From Thelephora terrestris (Eukaryota > Basidiomycota > Agaricomycetes > Thelephorales > Thelephoraceae), in NCBI GenBank assembly GCA_015956445.1, contig WIUZ02000004.1:1922001-1986000 (forward strand): 64,000 nt of DNA, written 5' to 3'. Positions 33,866 through 46,608 of this stretch are shown here, piece by piece. Both the position numbers and the translations under genes were made by a program. How positions within the stretch are numbered: the stretch's first letter is position 1; every line of letters begins with the position of its first letter. The notes beneath the pieces are model-generated. The model was given only the letters and a program-made list of their open reading frames with translations, did no database searches and was not told the DNA's origin.

Positions 33866-35712
33866 TCATACCGTATCCGTGGTCTTCGAGACACTTTTCG
33901 TACTCGAAAGTTCCCACTCGTTTTGTTCTTCGGATGTTCTTTCCCCTCTGGTAACACCTGGTTTCCGGTCCCAGAGCACCCGCGGTGTGCGGTAGTCCTC
34001 TCGACCATAAATTGGGTCGTAGTCAACCATCACAGCTTCTTCGATCTGGACCTGCACATCCAACCCATCGTTCGTCGTCTCAGCTCCCTCCTTGGCGGAA
34101 TTGTTGAACTGATTGCGCATGGCCTGGGTGATGTCGCGAGGAGCGGATATTTGATGACTGACAAAAATTCTTTGATGAGCGCGGTCCTCAGCTGCCTCTA
34201 CAAAGTGGGGTCAGATAACGAACTGTCAACCGATGACTGTTCGTTCGGACACACCGTGAATGTGGATTAGAATCCGTTGGCTCATGATCCATACGACCAG
34301 ATATCCGAACGAGGCGCTGTGGGGCGAACGCAAATTCGGACCGTGTTTCGCACAAGGATTTCGTTCTGATCACTCACCCCGACGACTGGAAAAGGAAGGG
34401 TGATGTCAGGGCGGTGATGAGGGAGAGTGGAGTGCCACGGCGTTTACCTGTACACTCTTTCCGACACTGTTCCGGTACAGGATCAAGTTCAAAATGTTGA
34501 CCCCTGGCGGACGCGAACACGTGTGGTGAGCAGGATGAACCGAAACACGCGAAGTAAAATGTGGCGGACCGGTGAGGGTGATCATATAACCCAAGCCATC
34601 ATAGAAAAGCCTTGTACACGAAACCGCGAGATAAGAATCACGTCTCGGCTGTCAACTAAACCATCACGCACATCCTGACTAGTGCCGACATGCTAATGAC
34701 ACTGAAGTGAACATTCGTTTCCACTTTGCACGTCCAGGTGAAAACGGACAAACCTCTTGATTCCGCCCGCTGATCTGACCAAAAAGAAAGTGGAAATGAT
34801 GCATGTGGTCGAGTCGAAGAGCACGGCCATAAGGTAAAACACCCATTGTGGCACGCGCGTTCGCGAGTTTCCTGGCGAACAGCTGTCCAAGCCTCATGTT
34901 AACATACGCCACTTGGCAACACGTGTAAATGAGCGCGCTCACTTTCCCTGAGGAAAAAAAGGGTTTCATCAGGGGCTGATGTCACCGGCGCCGGGACGTG
35001 GGATGAAAAACTCACATCTTCCTGAACTGGAATACGGCCATCGACGTTCGCATACCACTGCATCACTGTCACGATGAAACCGAACCCTAGGAGGGATAGG
35101 CCGACCTCCTTCGACCGCCGAGTTATAGCCCAAGTTCTATAACCAATGATTACCTGGGAGATCATGATTTGGATCACTAGTGTGGGATAAGGGTTAAACT
35201 CAATTGCTTGAACCCCGAGAATGACCCGCCTTTCATGACTGGTGCGGCCATGTAGTACCTCGAACAGGTAGCAGCGGAGAACCCGTGGTAGAAGTACCCG
35301 AAGTCGCTGACGAACAACAACAGAATGCTGACATATCTGTTATGATGGGCGGGAGTGAGTGATCAATCGCCTGGACGCCGATAGAACTTGTTGGGCACCG
35401 TATCAGGATGAACAGAATTTTGCTGACAGACCAACTAACAACACAACAGCGTTAGCGAGGACAATTTCCGGGAACAGACGGGTGGTAAGACCGTACCCAA
35501 AGCGCATCGACCCTTTGTAGCGGTAGATCCGCCACTCTGCTGGGATGGTAATCAAGAAACTGTGGAACATAACATCCGGGCGAAGAACGACAACATCCGA
35601 GAGTCAGAACGAGTGAAATGAAACTACGGAAACGCATAACGCACTCGTAGGCGGAGACAGATATCGAGGTGACTCGTAGGAAGGAGCTCCATGTCAGGTC
35701 GGTACTCGCCAT
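33866..35712 (-). CDS. DUF6533-type multi-pass membrane protein
   Basis: The start at 35712 gives MASTDLTWSSFLRVTSISVS, spliced to AYDFLITIPAEWRIYRYKGS, the typical N-terminal DUF6533 block. Membrane segments follow: PEIVLANAVVLL, SILLLFVSDFGYFYHGFSA, SQVIIGYRTWAITRRSKEV, LSLLGFGFIVTVMQWYAN, VPQWVFYLMAVLFDSTTC and, in three tiny exons, CV-M/DGLGYMITLTG/VNILNLILYRNS. The penultimate exon is ASFGYLVVWIMSQRILIHI, and the C-terminal tail is a soluble Glu-rich segment ending KTTDTV at 33866. About seven helices are predicted. The family is very large in agaricomycetes and functionally uncharacterised. Some exon joins (near 34930-34950) are approximate. Confidence 0.75.
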
Positions 35713-36299
35713 GGCTCACGCAGGTCGGAGAGAAGGTAAGGGAAAGAAAGGTGGAGGGACCAAAAGAGGTGGAGGCACATCAGATGGCTTGTTCATATAG
35801 CCTCGAGGTGGCCCCAATCCGGGTGGAACAAATGGTCCTCGCCCACAAATCGGCCTGTGCGCTTGGGCTGGATCACGGGTGGCGGGAGTCAAACTTTGAT
35901 GAGGTTTCCTCTTTTTTCACTCCGAGCTCACCGCGCGTGTTTTCACCGCTTCGCCCCGCTTGTAAGTCGTAAGTACGGTATACCCATTCTGCAAACACCG
36001 TCGTCGACGTACGTGTCCCCGTGCAACACTTTCGTCTGTTGTTCGACCATTTCCACGAACGCTCCAGGAACTCCTTCCCGGCCCCGGGAGCGTTTTCAAA
36101 TTCGTTGTCGTTGCGATAGTGAAACCACGGGAGGCGGATGAGGCAGGTGGATAACCGCCTGTGACCGGCAGTTCCTGGGCCTGCCGAATGAATGTTATCG
36201 CAGGGGTCGACCCATCGGCCCGTCCATGTGACACCCACCCATCATTCAAAACTTGTGCTATACTTGTCATCTACTATACACCTGGGTTACTTTCTAAGA
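35713..36299. other. Intergenic region between DUF6533 gene and LYS2
   Basis: The promoter of the DUF6533 gene occupies the left part. A minus-strand frame at 35873-36238 reads like protein in places (HYRNDNEFENAPGAGKEFLE), followed after a possible intron by VEQQTKVLHGDTYVDD. I cannot name it, and it may be a fragment of an old gene. Confidence 0.35.
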
Positions 36300-39200
36300 T
36301 CACGCGCGGTTTCGCCCAATCGCAACCATCCCTGCAGCCCCCTCCACCTGAGGCAACGGCTGCCCTGAGCTTGACATGGGCTGTGGGAGAAATCCGACTT
36401 GAACAAGCCACGCCAAATACAACCCCATAACCTCTTCCGTTACCGACACCCCAGTCTCAACAGGCACCGACTCCAACAACGCCCGGGTGTTCCTATCATC
36501 CAATTCAGGTGCCTTGGTACTCGTCGGTAGGTCGTCCAGGACAAAATGAAGCAGAGGAAACAGCGCATTGTCCTGAACCTCCATGACGTGTCGCTCTAGT
36601 TTCCTCCTCCAATCCAGATACCCGCACTGCTCCACCTGATAGCCATATCGAGCCAGCGACAAGAACATGTTGTTGAACGTCAATCTCGGTTTTGCCGTAA
36701 TATGCAACACCGACATGGCGCAGTTCTTGCGCAGATGACCTAGAGCTGCTAACGCTGCGCATCGGGCAACATGATCTACAGGGACCATATTGACTGTGTT
36801 GTTGATGTTCGGTACCAGTCCCAGTTGAACGCATCCTTTTATCAAACGCCAGATAAAATCATCCGTATTCGTCACTAGCCGGGACGCCACGATCAGTCAT
36901 CCTCGAAACAAGTCATGAACCCACGCCCGGCTCACCTGCAGATTTGGAATCCCCAACCACATATCCAGGGCGTACAATGTGCCCTCTCAGTCCTCTCCTC
37001 CCAGCCTCAAACAGCAGCTTCTCTGAGACCCACTTTGACTGACCGTAGCCTGACTTCAAACCGTGCCTTGCTCCCTCCAGGTCGTCGTCCTCAGGGACTC
37101 CCAACAACCCGTCTGGATCGTTTAGCATAGAATCAGACAGTTGTACATAATGTGGAGTATCCAGGGCGGACGTTGAGGAGACGAAGACAAAGAGCTTCTG
37201 CCTGCCAGCAGATGCCAGTTCTATACCCGTCAATGTGGCGAGGACGTTTGCTGGTCGTAGTTTTTCATATGGATATACCCAATGGACCTGAGCGTAAAAA
37301 AGTCAGTGCATCGCTCTCATGTATAGATCGTCACCCACAAAGGCGCCGTTATGTAGGATCGCGTCTACTTCATTGGCGACCTTGTCCCAAATCGCGGCAG
37401 AAAGCCCAAACCGCGCCTGGTCAAGATCACCGCACAGAACCTCCAATCTCGATGACTCAACCCATTGTTCGTCCCAAATCCCCCTTCCGGTCGAGCTTTG
37501 CCGTAATCTCTCCGTAGCCTTCTCCTGGCTGCCGTCTCGAACAAGGCAGAAGACTTTCGACACTTGCTCACTTTGAAGGAGATCTTTGAGCACAAAAGCT
37601 CCTAGAAATCCGGTGGCGCCAGTAAGGAAAACTCTGAACTTCTGTGTGCCGAAGTCGTCCGGCAATGGGGAATATGACTCCTTCAACTGCTGCTTCAGAG
37701 ACTCGAAATCTGTGCCATATTCCTCAGCACGTTTAGCAACCCCCGCGGTCGGAACGCCAGGCGCCTTGTAATCCAGCCCAAGATCGGCATTCTTGAGGAC
37801 ATCGACCTGTGCTGCTTGGTCTGCTACTGTAGGATGGTCGAATACCAGTCCTAGTGGCGCCTCGATGATGAAGGTCTTTCGGATTTCGAAGATCAGACGC
37901 GTCGCAAGGATCGAATGGCCACCAAGATCAAAGAAGCTTTCATCGAGTGGAATTGGATCGGGAGCATTGGGAAGGATGGTCCCCCATATCGCTCGGATAG
38001 TTGCTTCGGTTGGATTGACCGCCTGTGTACCTGCACGTCTGGACTCGATGGACGCTGCCTGAACGGTATCAGGGAACGGCAGTGAGGGTTTGTCGATTTT
38101 TCCATTGGGGTTCAATGGCATCCGCTTCAAGGGGACAAAAACTATATGGCGACAAGGCAGGGGGCCAGGATCAGATACTTTGATTTCATAAGAGATCGGA
38201 ACTGAGCACATACGAGATGGAATGCTGTAACTGGGTAGCTTCTTCTTCAGATGTTCGCGGACGTCTTTGATCAACCGCTTGTATTTCCGAATTCCACCAG
38301 CAACGCCTTTATCTTCGTCTCCAGAAATTGTGTCGCTCTCGAAACCTGCCAAGTCTGGAGCCTCCAAGGGTACGAAATAACTAACGAGTATCTTTTCTTC
38401 GTCCTTGTCCCTCCTTACGAGCGTGACGTTCTCTCGGATGAGAGGATGCTGGCTCAGTAGCGTATCGATCTCTCCCAGCTCGATGCGGAACCCCCGGATC
38501 TTGACTTGATCGTCGGCTCTGCCGGCGCACTCAACGGATCCATTGGGCATGTAGCGTCCTAGGTCTCCAGAGCGATACATTCTGTCTCGAATCCCCTTCC
38601 AGTGGCGAGCGGCGGGTGGGGCATGTCCTTCCTTCGGATGCAGCATCGTGTCCTGTCGAGGTGTGTTCGAAGCACTGAACCAGTTCTGAACGAATTTCTG
38701 CAGGGTGGCATCGGTATCCGAATAACCTTCCGCCAACCCCCCCGATCGCACGTAGATCTCCCCGACTTCACCGACCCCACAGAGAACGCTCTTGTCAAGT
38801 CGGTTCACAACTAAGAGTTGGACGTCTATCATTCCAGATCCGGCTGGCATGACATCTTTTTGAGTAGAAAGGAAGGTGAGATCATCGGAAACGCAAGGGA
38901 TCTCCATGTATGAGACCGCGCGCTGAGTCTCTGTGGTACCGTACATGTTGATGATGCGAACGTTCTGAGCAAGGGCTTGTAGACGGAGGCAGTCCCTCTT
39001 GGTCAAGACATCACCGACGAAGAACGCGTTGCGAAGAGTAGGGATTTGCGCCGTAGCTTGTGCGGAGAGTAATTGACCCATAGCCGGCGTGAGGTGAGTA
39101 ACCGTGACCTGATGCTCGGCCATCCACTCGGCGAGCCTGCCAGGCGTGCCAATATCCTCCGGGGTCGGGACATAGAGTTGGGCTCCAAAGAACAGAGGTG

Positions 39201-40847
39201 TGAAGACTGGGAACAATCAGACTTCAGTGAATGAGTTAGAGGTGGGCAGTGAGGCGCTCACTGTCTCGCTGAATTGGGTCGTGAGCAATTCCACTGAGCA
39301 TCGTAAACCTGGAGTGTTCCCCAATCTCGAAACGTTGCCCCATCCATGGGAAGAAGTGGGTCAGGGAATAGTGCCGGCCCTTGACGCCTTTGGGAACACC
39401 CGTACTTCCGCTCGTGAACGATAGTGTACCTATGCTATCCGGTCCGATTATTACGTTGGGATCGATCTCGGCCAGATGAATCTGCGGCGCAAGAACATCG
39501 ACTGAACCCTCGTCTATGCTGCCGCCCATGACCTCGCCGTTCCGAAGGAGTTGTAGAGCGGGAACTTCGACCCTGATGCCCAATTCGGAATTGATGAACT
39601 CGCGAACGGTGGAGTTGATTTTTCCAGCTCCCTTGAGGACAATGAGTGCTCGGGGTTGGGCAACCCCGAGGTAGATGGTTTGTCGAGAAGGGGGATAAGC
39701 AGGATCTGTATCAGCAAATATCAGTATTCAATTCCCGTCCCCGATATTCAATTGCAATACCAATCACTGAGAACGTCGCGCCGGTCTTCAAGGTAGCCAG
39801 GATGGCAGCCACTAGTTCCACGCTTCTGTGCGCGTATATCATCACAACTTCTTCCCGTTGGACACCATGTGTTAACAGGTGATGGGCCAAGATATTCGCT
39901 GCGCGCCAGATGGCGCCATAAGTGTAGGTGAGAGGGTGGGAGAGTTCGTCTCCAGGAGTCTGGACGACGCACGGCCGGTCTGGGAACTTTGATGCATTTT
40001 GAGAGAAGATGTCCGTAATAGCCCCCTTCCAGTCACACCAATTGAGGTCCGCGGTGGGGTCGGGGAGCCTTTCTTTTTGTGAGTCCGTGAGTAAAGGAAC
40101 AGACCCAATCGGTGACAATGGTTTGGAAGCCACCCGACGTAAGAACGAGGAGAGCTGGTCAACGATCACAGCAATACGGGTCTGCGTAAACAACAACGAA
40201 TTGTAGAGGATTTTGAGAGTAATATGGGGGGCAAGGGATGCGCGCGACGTAGTGGTCGCACGAGTGACGAAGACGGTAAGATCTGATGTTGAACTTGTCG
40301 ATCGGATGAAATTGTCCTTCGCAGGGTCAGTCCCATCGAAGAATCTGACGCGGAAGAGAGGCTTTTCGTCGCGGTCCTTGGCCAGAGCTTTGACGATTGT
40401 CTCGTAGGGGAGGACGTCAGCCTCGGCGTCTCTCTCGACTTGTTGGACCTTTCGCACGATAGCCCAGAAGGGATCTGATGGATCTACAGAGAGGCGGAGT
40501 AGGAGAGGATCATGGGCAACAGCGGAAGAGGAGCCGATGATTATATCTTGATCTCCAGTGTATCGATGAAGCAAAACAGTGAATGCCGCCAAGAGGAGGT
40601 GGAAGACGGATGGGGTTTCGGGGACGGAATCGCTCTTGTCGTCGTCGACGTCGTCATCATCAAAAAGTGCCAGCTTTAGCAATCCGCGGGATGTTTGTTC
40701 GGGGAGTTCCCCAATGTGTGCGGCCTCAACGAGCTTGTTCCCGACGGTCGGTCTGGGGTAATCAGTCGGAAGGGATATCAACGGAACATTTTGTAGCCTC
40801 TCCACGACCCGGCGGAGGCGTGCTTCTTCGTCGTCCATGGTGTCCAA
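36300..40847 (-). CDS. LYS2: L-alpha-aminoadipate-semialdehyde dehydrogenase (alpha-aminoadipate reductase)
   Basis: This large enzyme of fungal lysine biosynthesis activates alpha-aminoadipate with ATP, holds it on a phosphopantetheine arm and reduces it with NADPH. Domains in order: an N-terminal condensation-like region (to about residue 270); an adenylation domain with GTLSFTSGSTGVPKGVKGRH, NMYGTTETQRAVSYMEIP, RMYRSGDLGRYMPNGSVEC and NPNGKIDKP; a carrier domain with LGGHSILATRL (phosphopantetheine Ser); and a reductase domain with FLTGATGFLGAFVL (NADP Rossmann) and GYGQSKWVSEKLL (Y-x3-K catalytic pair). It is about 1,430 residues, normal for the family, with about five introns. A second ATG at 40838 is an alternative start. 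No truncation seen. It needs activation by a phosphopantetheinyl transferase (LYS5), not present here. Confidence 0.95.
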
Positions 40848-41189
40848 GTGAGAGGGTGGGCGCCGGGAGAAAAATTATTTGACTCGCGAGAATCGGGACG
40901 GATTTTGACTCGTGCGACTGACGTAGGGTGTTCGTGGTGTGTTGATACCAAACCCTAGGGGGGAAATGCTGGAGGAAATGCTTAGGACATTACGATTGAA
41001 ACCGTAGTCGAGCACAGGAGTGACTGTGGTCTTCCTGAATATTTGGGGTCAAACTCAAGGAGTATCCGATTTGAGCCCCAACCTCAGAGTCAAAGGCCAC
41101 CTTGGCAGGTCACCTGATCCAACTTAGCCCATCAGATTCCGACGCGACGACGGTGATTATCATTATTGGACTCAAACTTCGCTTCCCCC
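40848..41189. other. Divergent promoter region of LYS2 (-) and RecQ (+)
   Basis: About 340 bp between divergent starts; no gene seen. A GAGTCA element (near 41087) could be a half-site for Gcn4-type regulators, but this is a weak match. Confidence 0.4.
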
Positions 41190-44100
41190 ATGTCGTGGAG
41201 AGCGAAGAGTTCCAAAACCGGTCAAAGTTCTACCGCTGCAGTGAGTCAAACTCTTTGCGACCACGGGAGTTCAGCGTTGCCAACCATCGACGATAATCTA
41301 GACCGCAGCGAACGAACGTACGATCAATGCTGCGTTCGACGTACGGCGAGCAGACCTACTGAGGCGACGTGAGGTCGTTCAGAGAGACCTGGCCAACGCT
41401 GATCAGCAAATCGAGAATTGGAAGGCCACTCGGCAGCTACATTCTAATGAACTCGAGGAAGTCGAGAGGGAGATCTTGGCTTTGGATGCTGAAGGTCATC
41501 GTCGACCCGGGCCAAGCATTGCCACCCCAAATGCGATCAACTACATGGAACAGGAATTCGAATGGAGCGGGCAACTCAAGTTGAAGCTAAAGAGGATTTT
41601 CGGTATTGACGACTTCCGTCTTTGCCAGAAAGGGTATGTGACTCACCGGACTAAACGCGTCTCCTGGAATTTACGCCCTTGCTGGCAGCGTTTGTAATGC
41701 GAATCTCCACCAAAGGCACATCATCTGCGTCATGCCGACAGGAGGGGGAAAGAGCTTGACATATCAGTTACCGGCGCTCCTCTCTCGCGGATGCACCCTT
41801 GTTGTGTCTCCGTTGATATCTCTCATGTCCGACCAGGTGCTGCACCTAAAAGAGAACAACGGTGAGGATTCTGATCCTTATCACAATCCAGTCTCTGATT
41901 ATTGTTTCAGTCGAAGCAGTGATGCTCAATGGTAACACCCCAAAGCGTGAAGTCGAGGAGACTTACGAGCGCCTGATGAACCCTCCCGCAAACGGCGGGG
42001 AGGGGATCAAACTCCTCTATGTCACGGTGAGTTCACATGCTCTCTGAAGGAGGACCGGCACCAAGCCAGACTTTCAGCCAGAAAGGATAAAGAGGAGCAA
42101 GCGATTCATGGGGTTCCTTCTTGACTTAGCGAGGAACGGCCTCCTCGGTAGGTCGTTTCTATGTACGTTCCAACCGAGAGTCACATTTCTGCCAGTTCGG
42201 ATCGTAATCGACGAAGCCCACTGCATTTCATCAATGGGTCACGACTATAGGTATGCGTTGATATGTCCAGTGCTACTCGGACCACGCAAACGTGCTCGTT
42301 TCCCAGGCCGGATTACCTCGAGCTGCGTCGGCTAACCGATAACTTGAGGCACATACCTATCCTGGCCCTCTCGGCAACATGTCCTCCGAGAGTACAAAAC
42401 GACATCATTAAGATCCTGGGCCTCCCCCCAGCGACTGCGGGGACAAGTATGAGATAATGTTCCTACCATCTATGTCCGCGTTAAATTCTTTGCAGTGGCA
42501 GCACCGGGGAGAACAGTTTTCTTCTCTTCCCCGTTGTATAGGAAAAACCTCCGCTACAAGGTGATGACGAAGCCGTCAAAAGAGAACGATCATTTGGATA
42601 TGATGGTGAATTATATCCTCGAGAACCATCCTGATGAAAGTGGAATTGTATATTGCACCACGAAACTGGCAAGTCTCTGGCTCCTTTGCAATCCCGAACG
42701 ACATCTGAGCCTCGAAGGTAGCAAACACACAAGGTGGCCGAGGGACTGGAAGAGAGAAGCCGGAAGAAGATCAAGACCGGCATCTATCACGCAGACATTG
42801 AAGCGGAGAAGAAACAAACACTTCACGAGAAGTGGCGACAAGGCTCCGTGAAGGTGGTCTGCGCGACGATTGGTGAGTGGGGCTGCGATGCATTTGAGGG
42901 ATGACGCGATGACGCGCAAGACCTTTCCCCTCAGCATTTGGGCTCGGAATCGATAAGGGCGATGTTCGATTCGTTCTCCATCACTCGGTGCGTGTAAAGT
43001 AGGGAGGATTAAATCTGACCTAACAGAATTCCGCAGCCATCAGTGGGTATCGTATTCCTGGTGTAATTTAACCACCCTGATCCCATTCAAAGAAAACCGT
43101 CGAAGGCTATTATCAGGAGTCCGGGCGCGCAGGTCGAGATGGCAAGGACTCGGACTGCATTCTCTATTATCGGCCCCAGGACGCATCATCTATCCTGACG
43201 ATGACACCCGGTACTGGCGATGGTGAGTTTCAGGGAACCCCCACCCTTTTTGGAGACTCATTCAATCTCATTCAGGGCGTGAGATTCTCCGATACGCGCA
43301 AGATAAATCGCAATGTCGGCAGGTCTTCTTTGCAAAGTTCGTATTGATTTCGTGTTTAGGCGCAATGAGCTTAGATTTAACACGCGACTACCAGTTACTT
43401 CTCTGCGTCCGCCAACCTTGATCCTTCTGCTTGGTCAGCAGACGGAGCTGGTGCCACGAAGCGCTGTGGTCACTGCGACAACTGTCTCCGGGATTCCACT
43501 TCTTACACGTGTGGAGACAAGACTCTTGAAGCTTGGCAAATCCTGAAAATCGCAGAGGAGGTTTACAGACTCAAGGGAAATGTAACCATCGGCACTTTCG
43601 CTGCTCTTGCAGGCGGTGGTCGGCAGGCCAAGATCAGGGTGAAACCACGAAGAGGAGCCGCTACCGAGATACAAATAGACGTGGGCAAGATCGCCGGAGG
43701 GAAGGTCGAACTGACCGTTGCGGTTAGTCACGACTCCTATCCTTCGTCCTCTTGTTCAACTGGTTCCCCGAAATTATAAAGGAGACAGAGATTCTCATTG
43801 TACAGTTGATTGTCGACGGTTATCTGACGGCCCAAGTACATCAAACCACATGGACGACCTACGCCTATATCATTCCGTCGTTCACGGCTTCCCAGATAAC
43901 GCGATTCGCACGTGACGGCCTCGGGAACTGTGGCGTATCTGTCCGGTGTTACCTCCCTTCCAAGGCTCGGAAAACCGGGAAAGGGAAGAAACGTGCAACG
44001 TCGGGGGGTGAGGATCCACCGCTTCCGGATGCCGCTACCACTTCCAGGTCTGGACCTTCGCAACTGACGGGGAAACGTAAGAGGATGGACGATCCGGAAG

Positions 44101-44393
44101 AGGACGGAAGTGTAATCGAGATATCTTCTGATGTCGCATATGAGGAGGATGAAATCAGCGAGGCTGACCCTTCACCTCGATCTCGATCTCGGGGAGGACT
44201 GAAACCCTTGAATTCTGGCACTCGAGAGGCAGGATCAAGACCCCAGGTCATGGATGTGGATTCCGGACCCGAAGAATGGATGGCCGGTGATTCCAAAGAT
44301 GACGAAGGCTGGATGTTTTCCCAACGCTCAAACCCACGACACCGGAGACGCACACAATTGACCTCAACAATGGCAGACCTCCCTGACTTCTAA
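41190..44393 (+). CDS. RecQ-family DNA helicase (RECQL/Q1-like)
   Basis: The start at 41190 gives [17 protein letters not shown], spliced to [20 protein letters not shown] and a coiled coil (about residues 25-75). The helicase core has Walker [42 protein letters not shown] (motif II and the aromatic-rich loop), [15 protein letters not shown] and [10 protein letters not shown] (motif VI). The zinc module [10 protein letters not shown] and an RQC winged-helix region ([21 protein letters not shown]) follow. The C-terminal 130 residues are disordered with acidic [12 protein letters not shown]. The aromatic-rich loop is unusual: typical QWGHDFR reads SMGHDYR. It has about 11 introns. The 5'-coiled-coil layout matches RECQL1-type proteins rather than longer Sgs1/BLM types. 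Role: DNA unwinding in repair and recombination. Confidence 0.88.
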
Positions 44394-44637
44394 CATTATC
44401 GCTTTTGTGAAAGAATGTAGTGGTAGTATTTTGAGTCTCCCTACGACAGAGCTACATGGGGCTTTGAAAAGAATAATAATAGGCACGACAGAGCAAGTAG
44501 TAAAGCAGGAGGTACAATTTACAAAGGAGTTGATGATTGAACAGCAAAGCCTCTCGGCGGATGGTGCAGTATAAGTTAAGATGCGAGTGCGAATGCAAGG
44601 AAAGCAAAATGCCCGACAAAAAGCGTGGTAGTCATAA

Positions 44638-45825
44638 TCATACGGTCGCCCTGCGTTGAGTGTCCGGCCTCTTGAGAGCAGAGCGAGGTGGAGTTTTGGG
44701 AATTAAACGGTGTTGCAGATCGATGATCATTCCAACCTCGTTCATCCAACCGACTGTGGGGTCAGGGTAGTCGGCCAGGTCCTCGGGGTAGTCCTGACCA
44801 GGCTCCGCGGGCTTATAAAGGCCGTCGTTCGTCCAAAGTTGGTCACTGAAAGTAGAGTTAATATGAGTGTGAGGAGATAAAAAAGAGTGCGCTCACCCTT
44901 TACGATTGAACCAACCCTTCCGACGGGGAATCGGTGAATCGAGGACGAGGCCGTCCTTCCAGCGGACGCTGCGCCGTGTGGGGGCGGGGACTTCTACCTT
45001 CAAAGGAGGTCGGACACTGGTTGACATACTACGAGAACGACGAGAGACCGTGCGGGTTCTGAAGGGCATCGGGGCCACTGGCTCTGCCGAGCGCTCAACA
45101 TAACCGCTGCTCTCGTATGGATGAACATATTGACCACCCTTAGGGTGGTGGTAATACGACTGGGCGTATTCGGCATACTTCTCCGCGCCCTCAGACGGGA
45201 AATCTTGGAATCGACCATTGTCCACCTGTACTTGGACTGGGAACTCATGGATAGGCTCTGGAGTACGTGGGGGGGATGACGAGGAGGAAGAGGAAGAGGA
45301 GAAATTATCGGGTGATGATCGTCGTGGCATAGATAATGCAGACGGCCGGCGTTCAGGATTAGGGGAGGAGGAGGTGCTCTTAGCTGGCGCTGGGGCGTAA
45401 ACTAAGCGAGGATCGTCGTTGCTCGTCTTCGTTTGCTGACGTTGTCCTTGATTGACGGTATTGGAGGGACGATCAGAAGCCACGGTATAGACGTCAGGGC
45501 CGCATGTGGATGATGACACGCGGTAGAATATGCCCGATGGAGAGTTTACGGTGGTAGGCGGTGCCAGAAGGGTGCTCTGGAGGGTCTCAGTGCTGCTGGA
45601 CGCGCGGGTTGATGAAACGTCGTCGATTGTGAAGGTAGGAGATCCAGGGTCTGCGGAATAATAGGTCGATGAGGCGGTGTTTGCCTCGTGTACCGACGAG
45701 TCGGAACGGGGCGAGATAGAGGTCTCGTAAATCATAACGTCATTAGCGGAGCTTGGATGAGTGCTGTAGCCCTGTCGAGGACGGTCCCATTGTTGCTGGG
45801 AGCGGAGCTGGCGATCGTGCACCAT
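44638..45825 (-). CDS. Hypothetical Ser/Pro-rich disordered protein
   Basis: The start at 45825 gives MVHDRQLRSQQQWDRPRQGY; an upstream in-frame ATG at 45924 would add 33 residues that look like leader sequence. The protein is low-complexity, with Ser-rich stretches, a 10-Ser run (near 45290), PPRTPEPIHEFPVQV, tyrosine-rich YAEYAQSYYHHPKGG, and a basic end of the main exon (VRWKDGLVLDSPIPRR). One intron (about 44845-44895) leads to a short conserved-looking C-terminus: DQLWTNDGLYKPAEPGQDYP, DLADYPDPTVGWMNEVG, then LIPKTPPRSALKRPDTQRRA and a stop at 44638. I do not recognise the family. The C-terminal 60 residues are the best query for homologs. Potential phosphorylation-rich regulator; this is inference only. 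Confidence 0.65.
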
Positions 45826-46608
45826 CGTTTGCGGTTTTGGGTGAGAGGATGGATAGGTTTTGTGGGGGGGAGAATTACGTGGGGCATCGACTGGGGAAGA
45901 ATATGAGCACTTTTGCTCCCACACTGACGAAATAAAAGATGAACCAAAGCCGTATGGTAGTGACGAGAGGACCGGCCCCTTGAAGATATTAAAAGTCGGT
46001 AGACCCTTCGAGAAAGATGATAGATACTGGGTGCATTCATATCAGTAAGAGATTGGAGGCGGGAGAGTACTACAAAGACTTGCCTTGCTCTGAAGAGGGT
46101 CGACCACTTCTTGGGTATGGAGACCGCTATGCGCGAAAGACATCATAATTGAAGAGGGCCGGTTTTGGAGGAAGAGTGAGAAGAGCCCAGCCTTATAAGC
46201 GGTCCCAGAAGATATGGGCGGACACGCCTTCTGCACGACCCCGACCGGATGTCTGCCATGCGCACCAATGGCGTTTCAGTAGGCCTTGGATAGGCTCGGA
46301 CGATTGTGAGATGGCGGAGGTGAGGCCAAAGTTCCTATGACCCAAGCGGTGAAATTGCATCACATTTGCTTTCCAACGGAAAGTGTTTGGAGCACAGTGA
46401 CATAGGCCAATTACCTGGAGCGAGACCCCGTCCTCCGTATCTTCACCTGAGTTCAAAAGGAGCGTGTCTCATCACGTGCCCTCGTTCGGTCGTCTCTTCC
46501 GGTCACTCTCCACAGCCCCCCACGCGTTCCCTCCCTCTGACCCCGCACCCTGTCCTTTGCTAGCGTGTTTCAGCGTTTTCCTGAAGCGAATAGTGATCTC
46601 TCCGGGCG
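45826..46608. other. Divergent promoter region of the Ser-rich gene (-) and CFT1 (+)
   Basis: No coding features are recognised. Short frames here are not supported. Confidence 0.45.

Noticed and set aside
45280-45310. Repeat-like GAGGAAGAGGAAGAGGAG run as a possible microsatellite feature
   Set aside because: It encodes the Ser run of the Ser-rich protein on the minus strand and needs no separate explanation.
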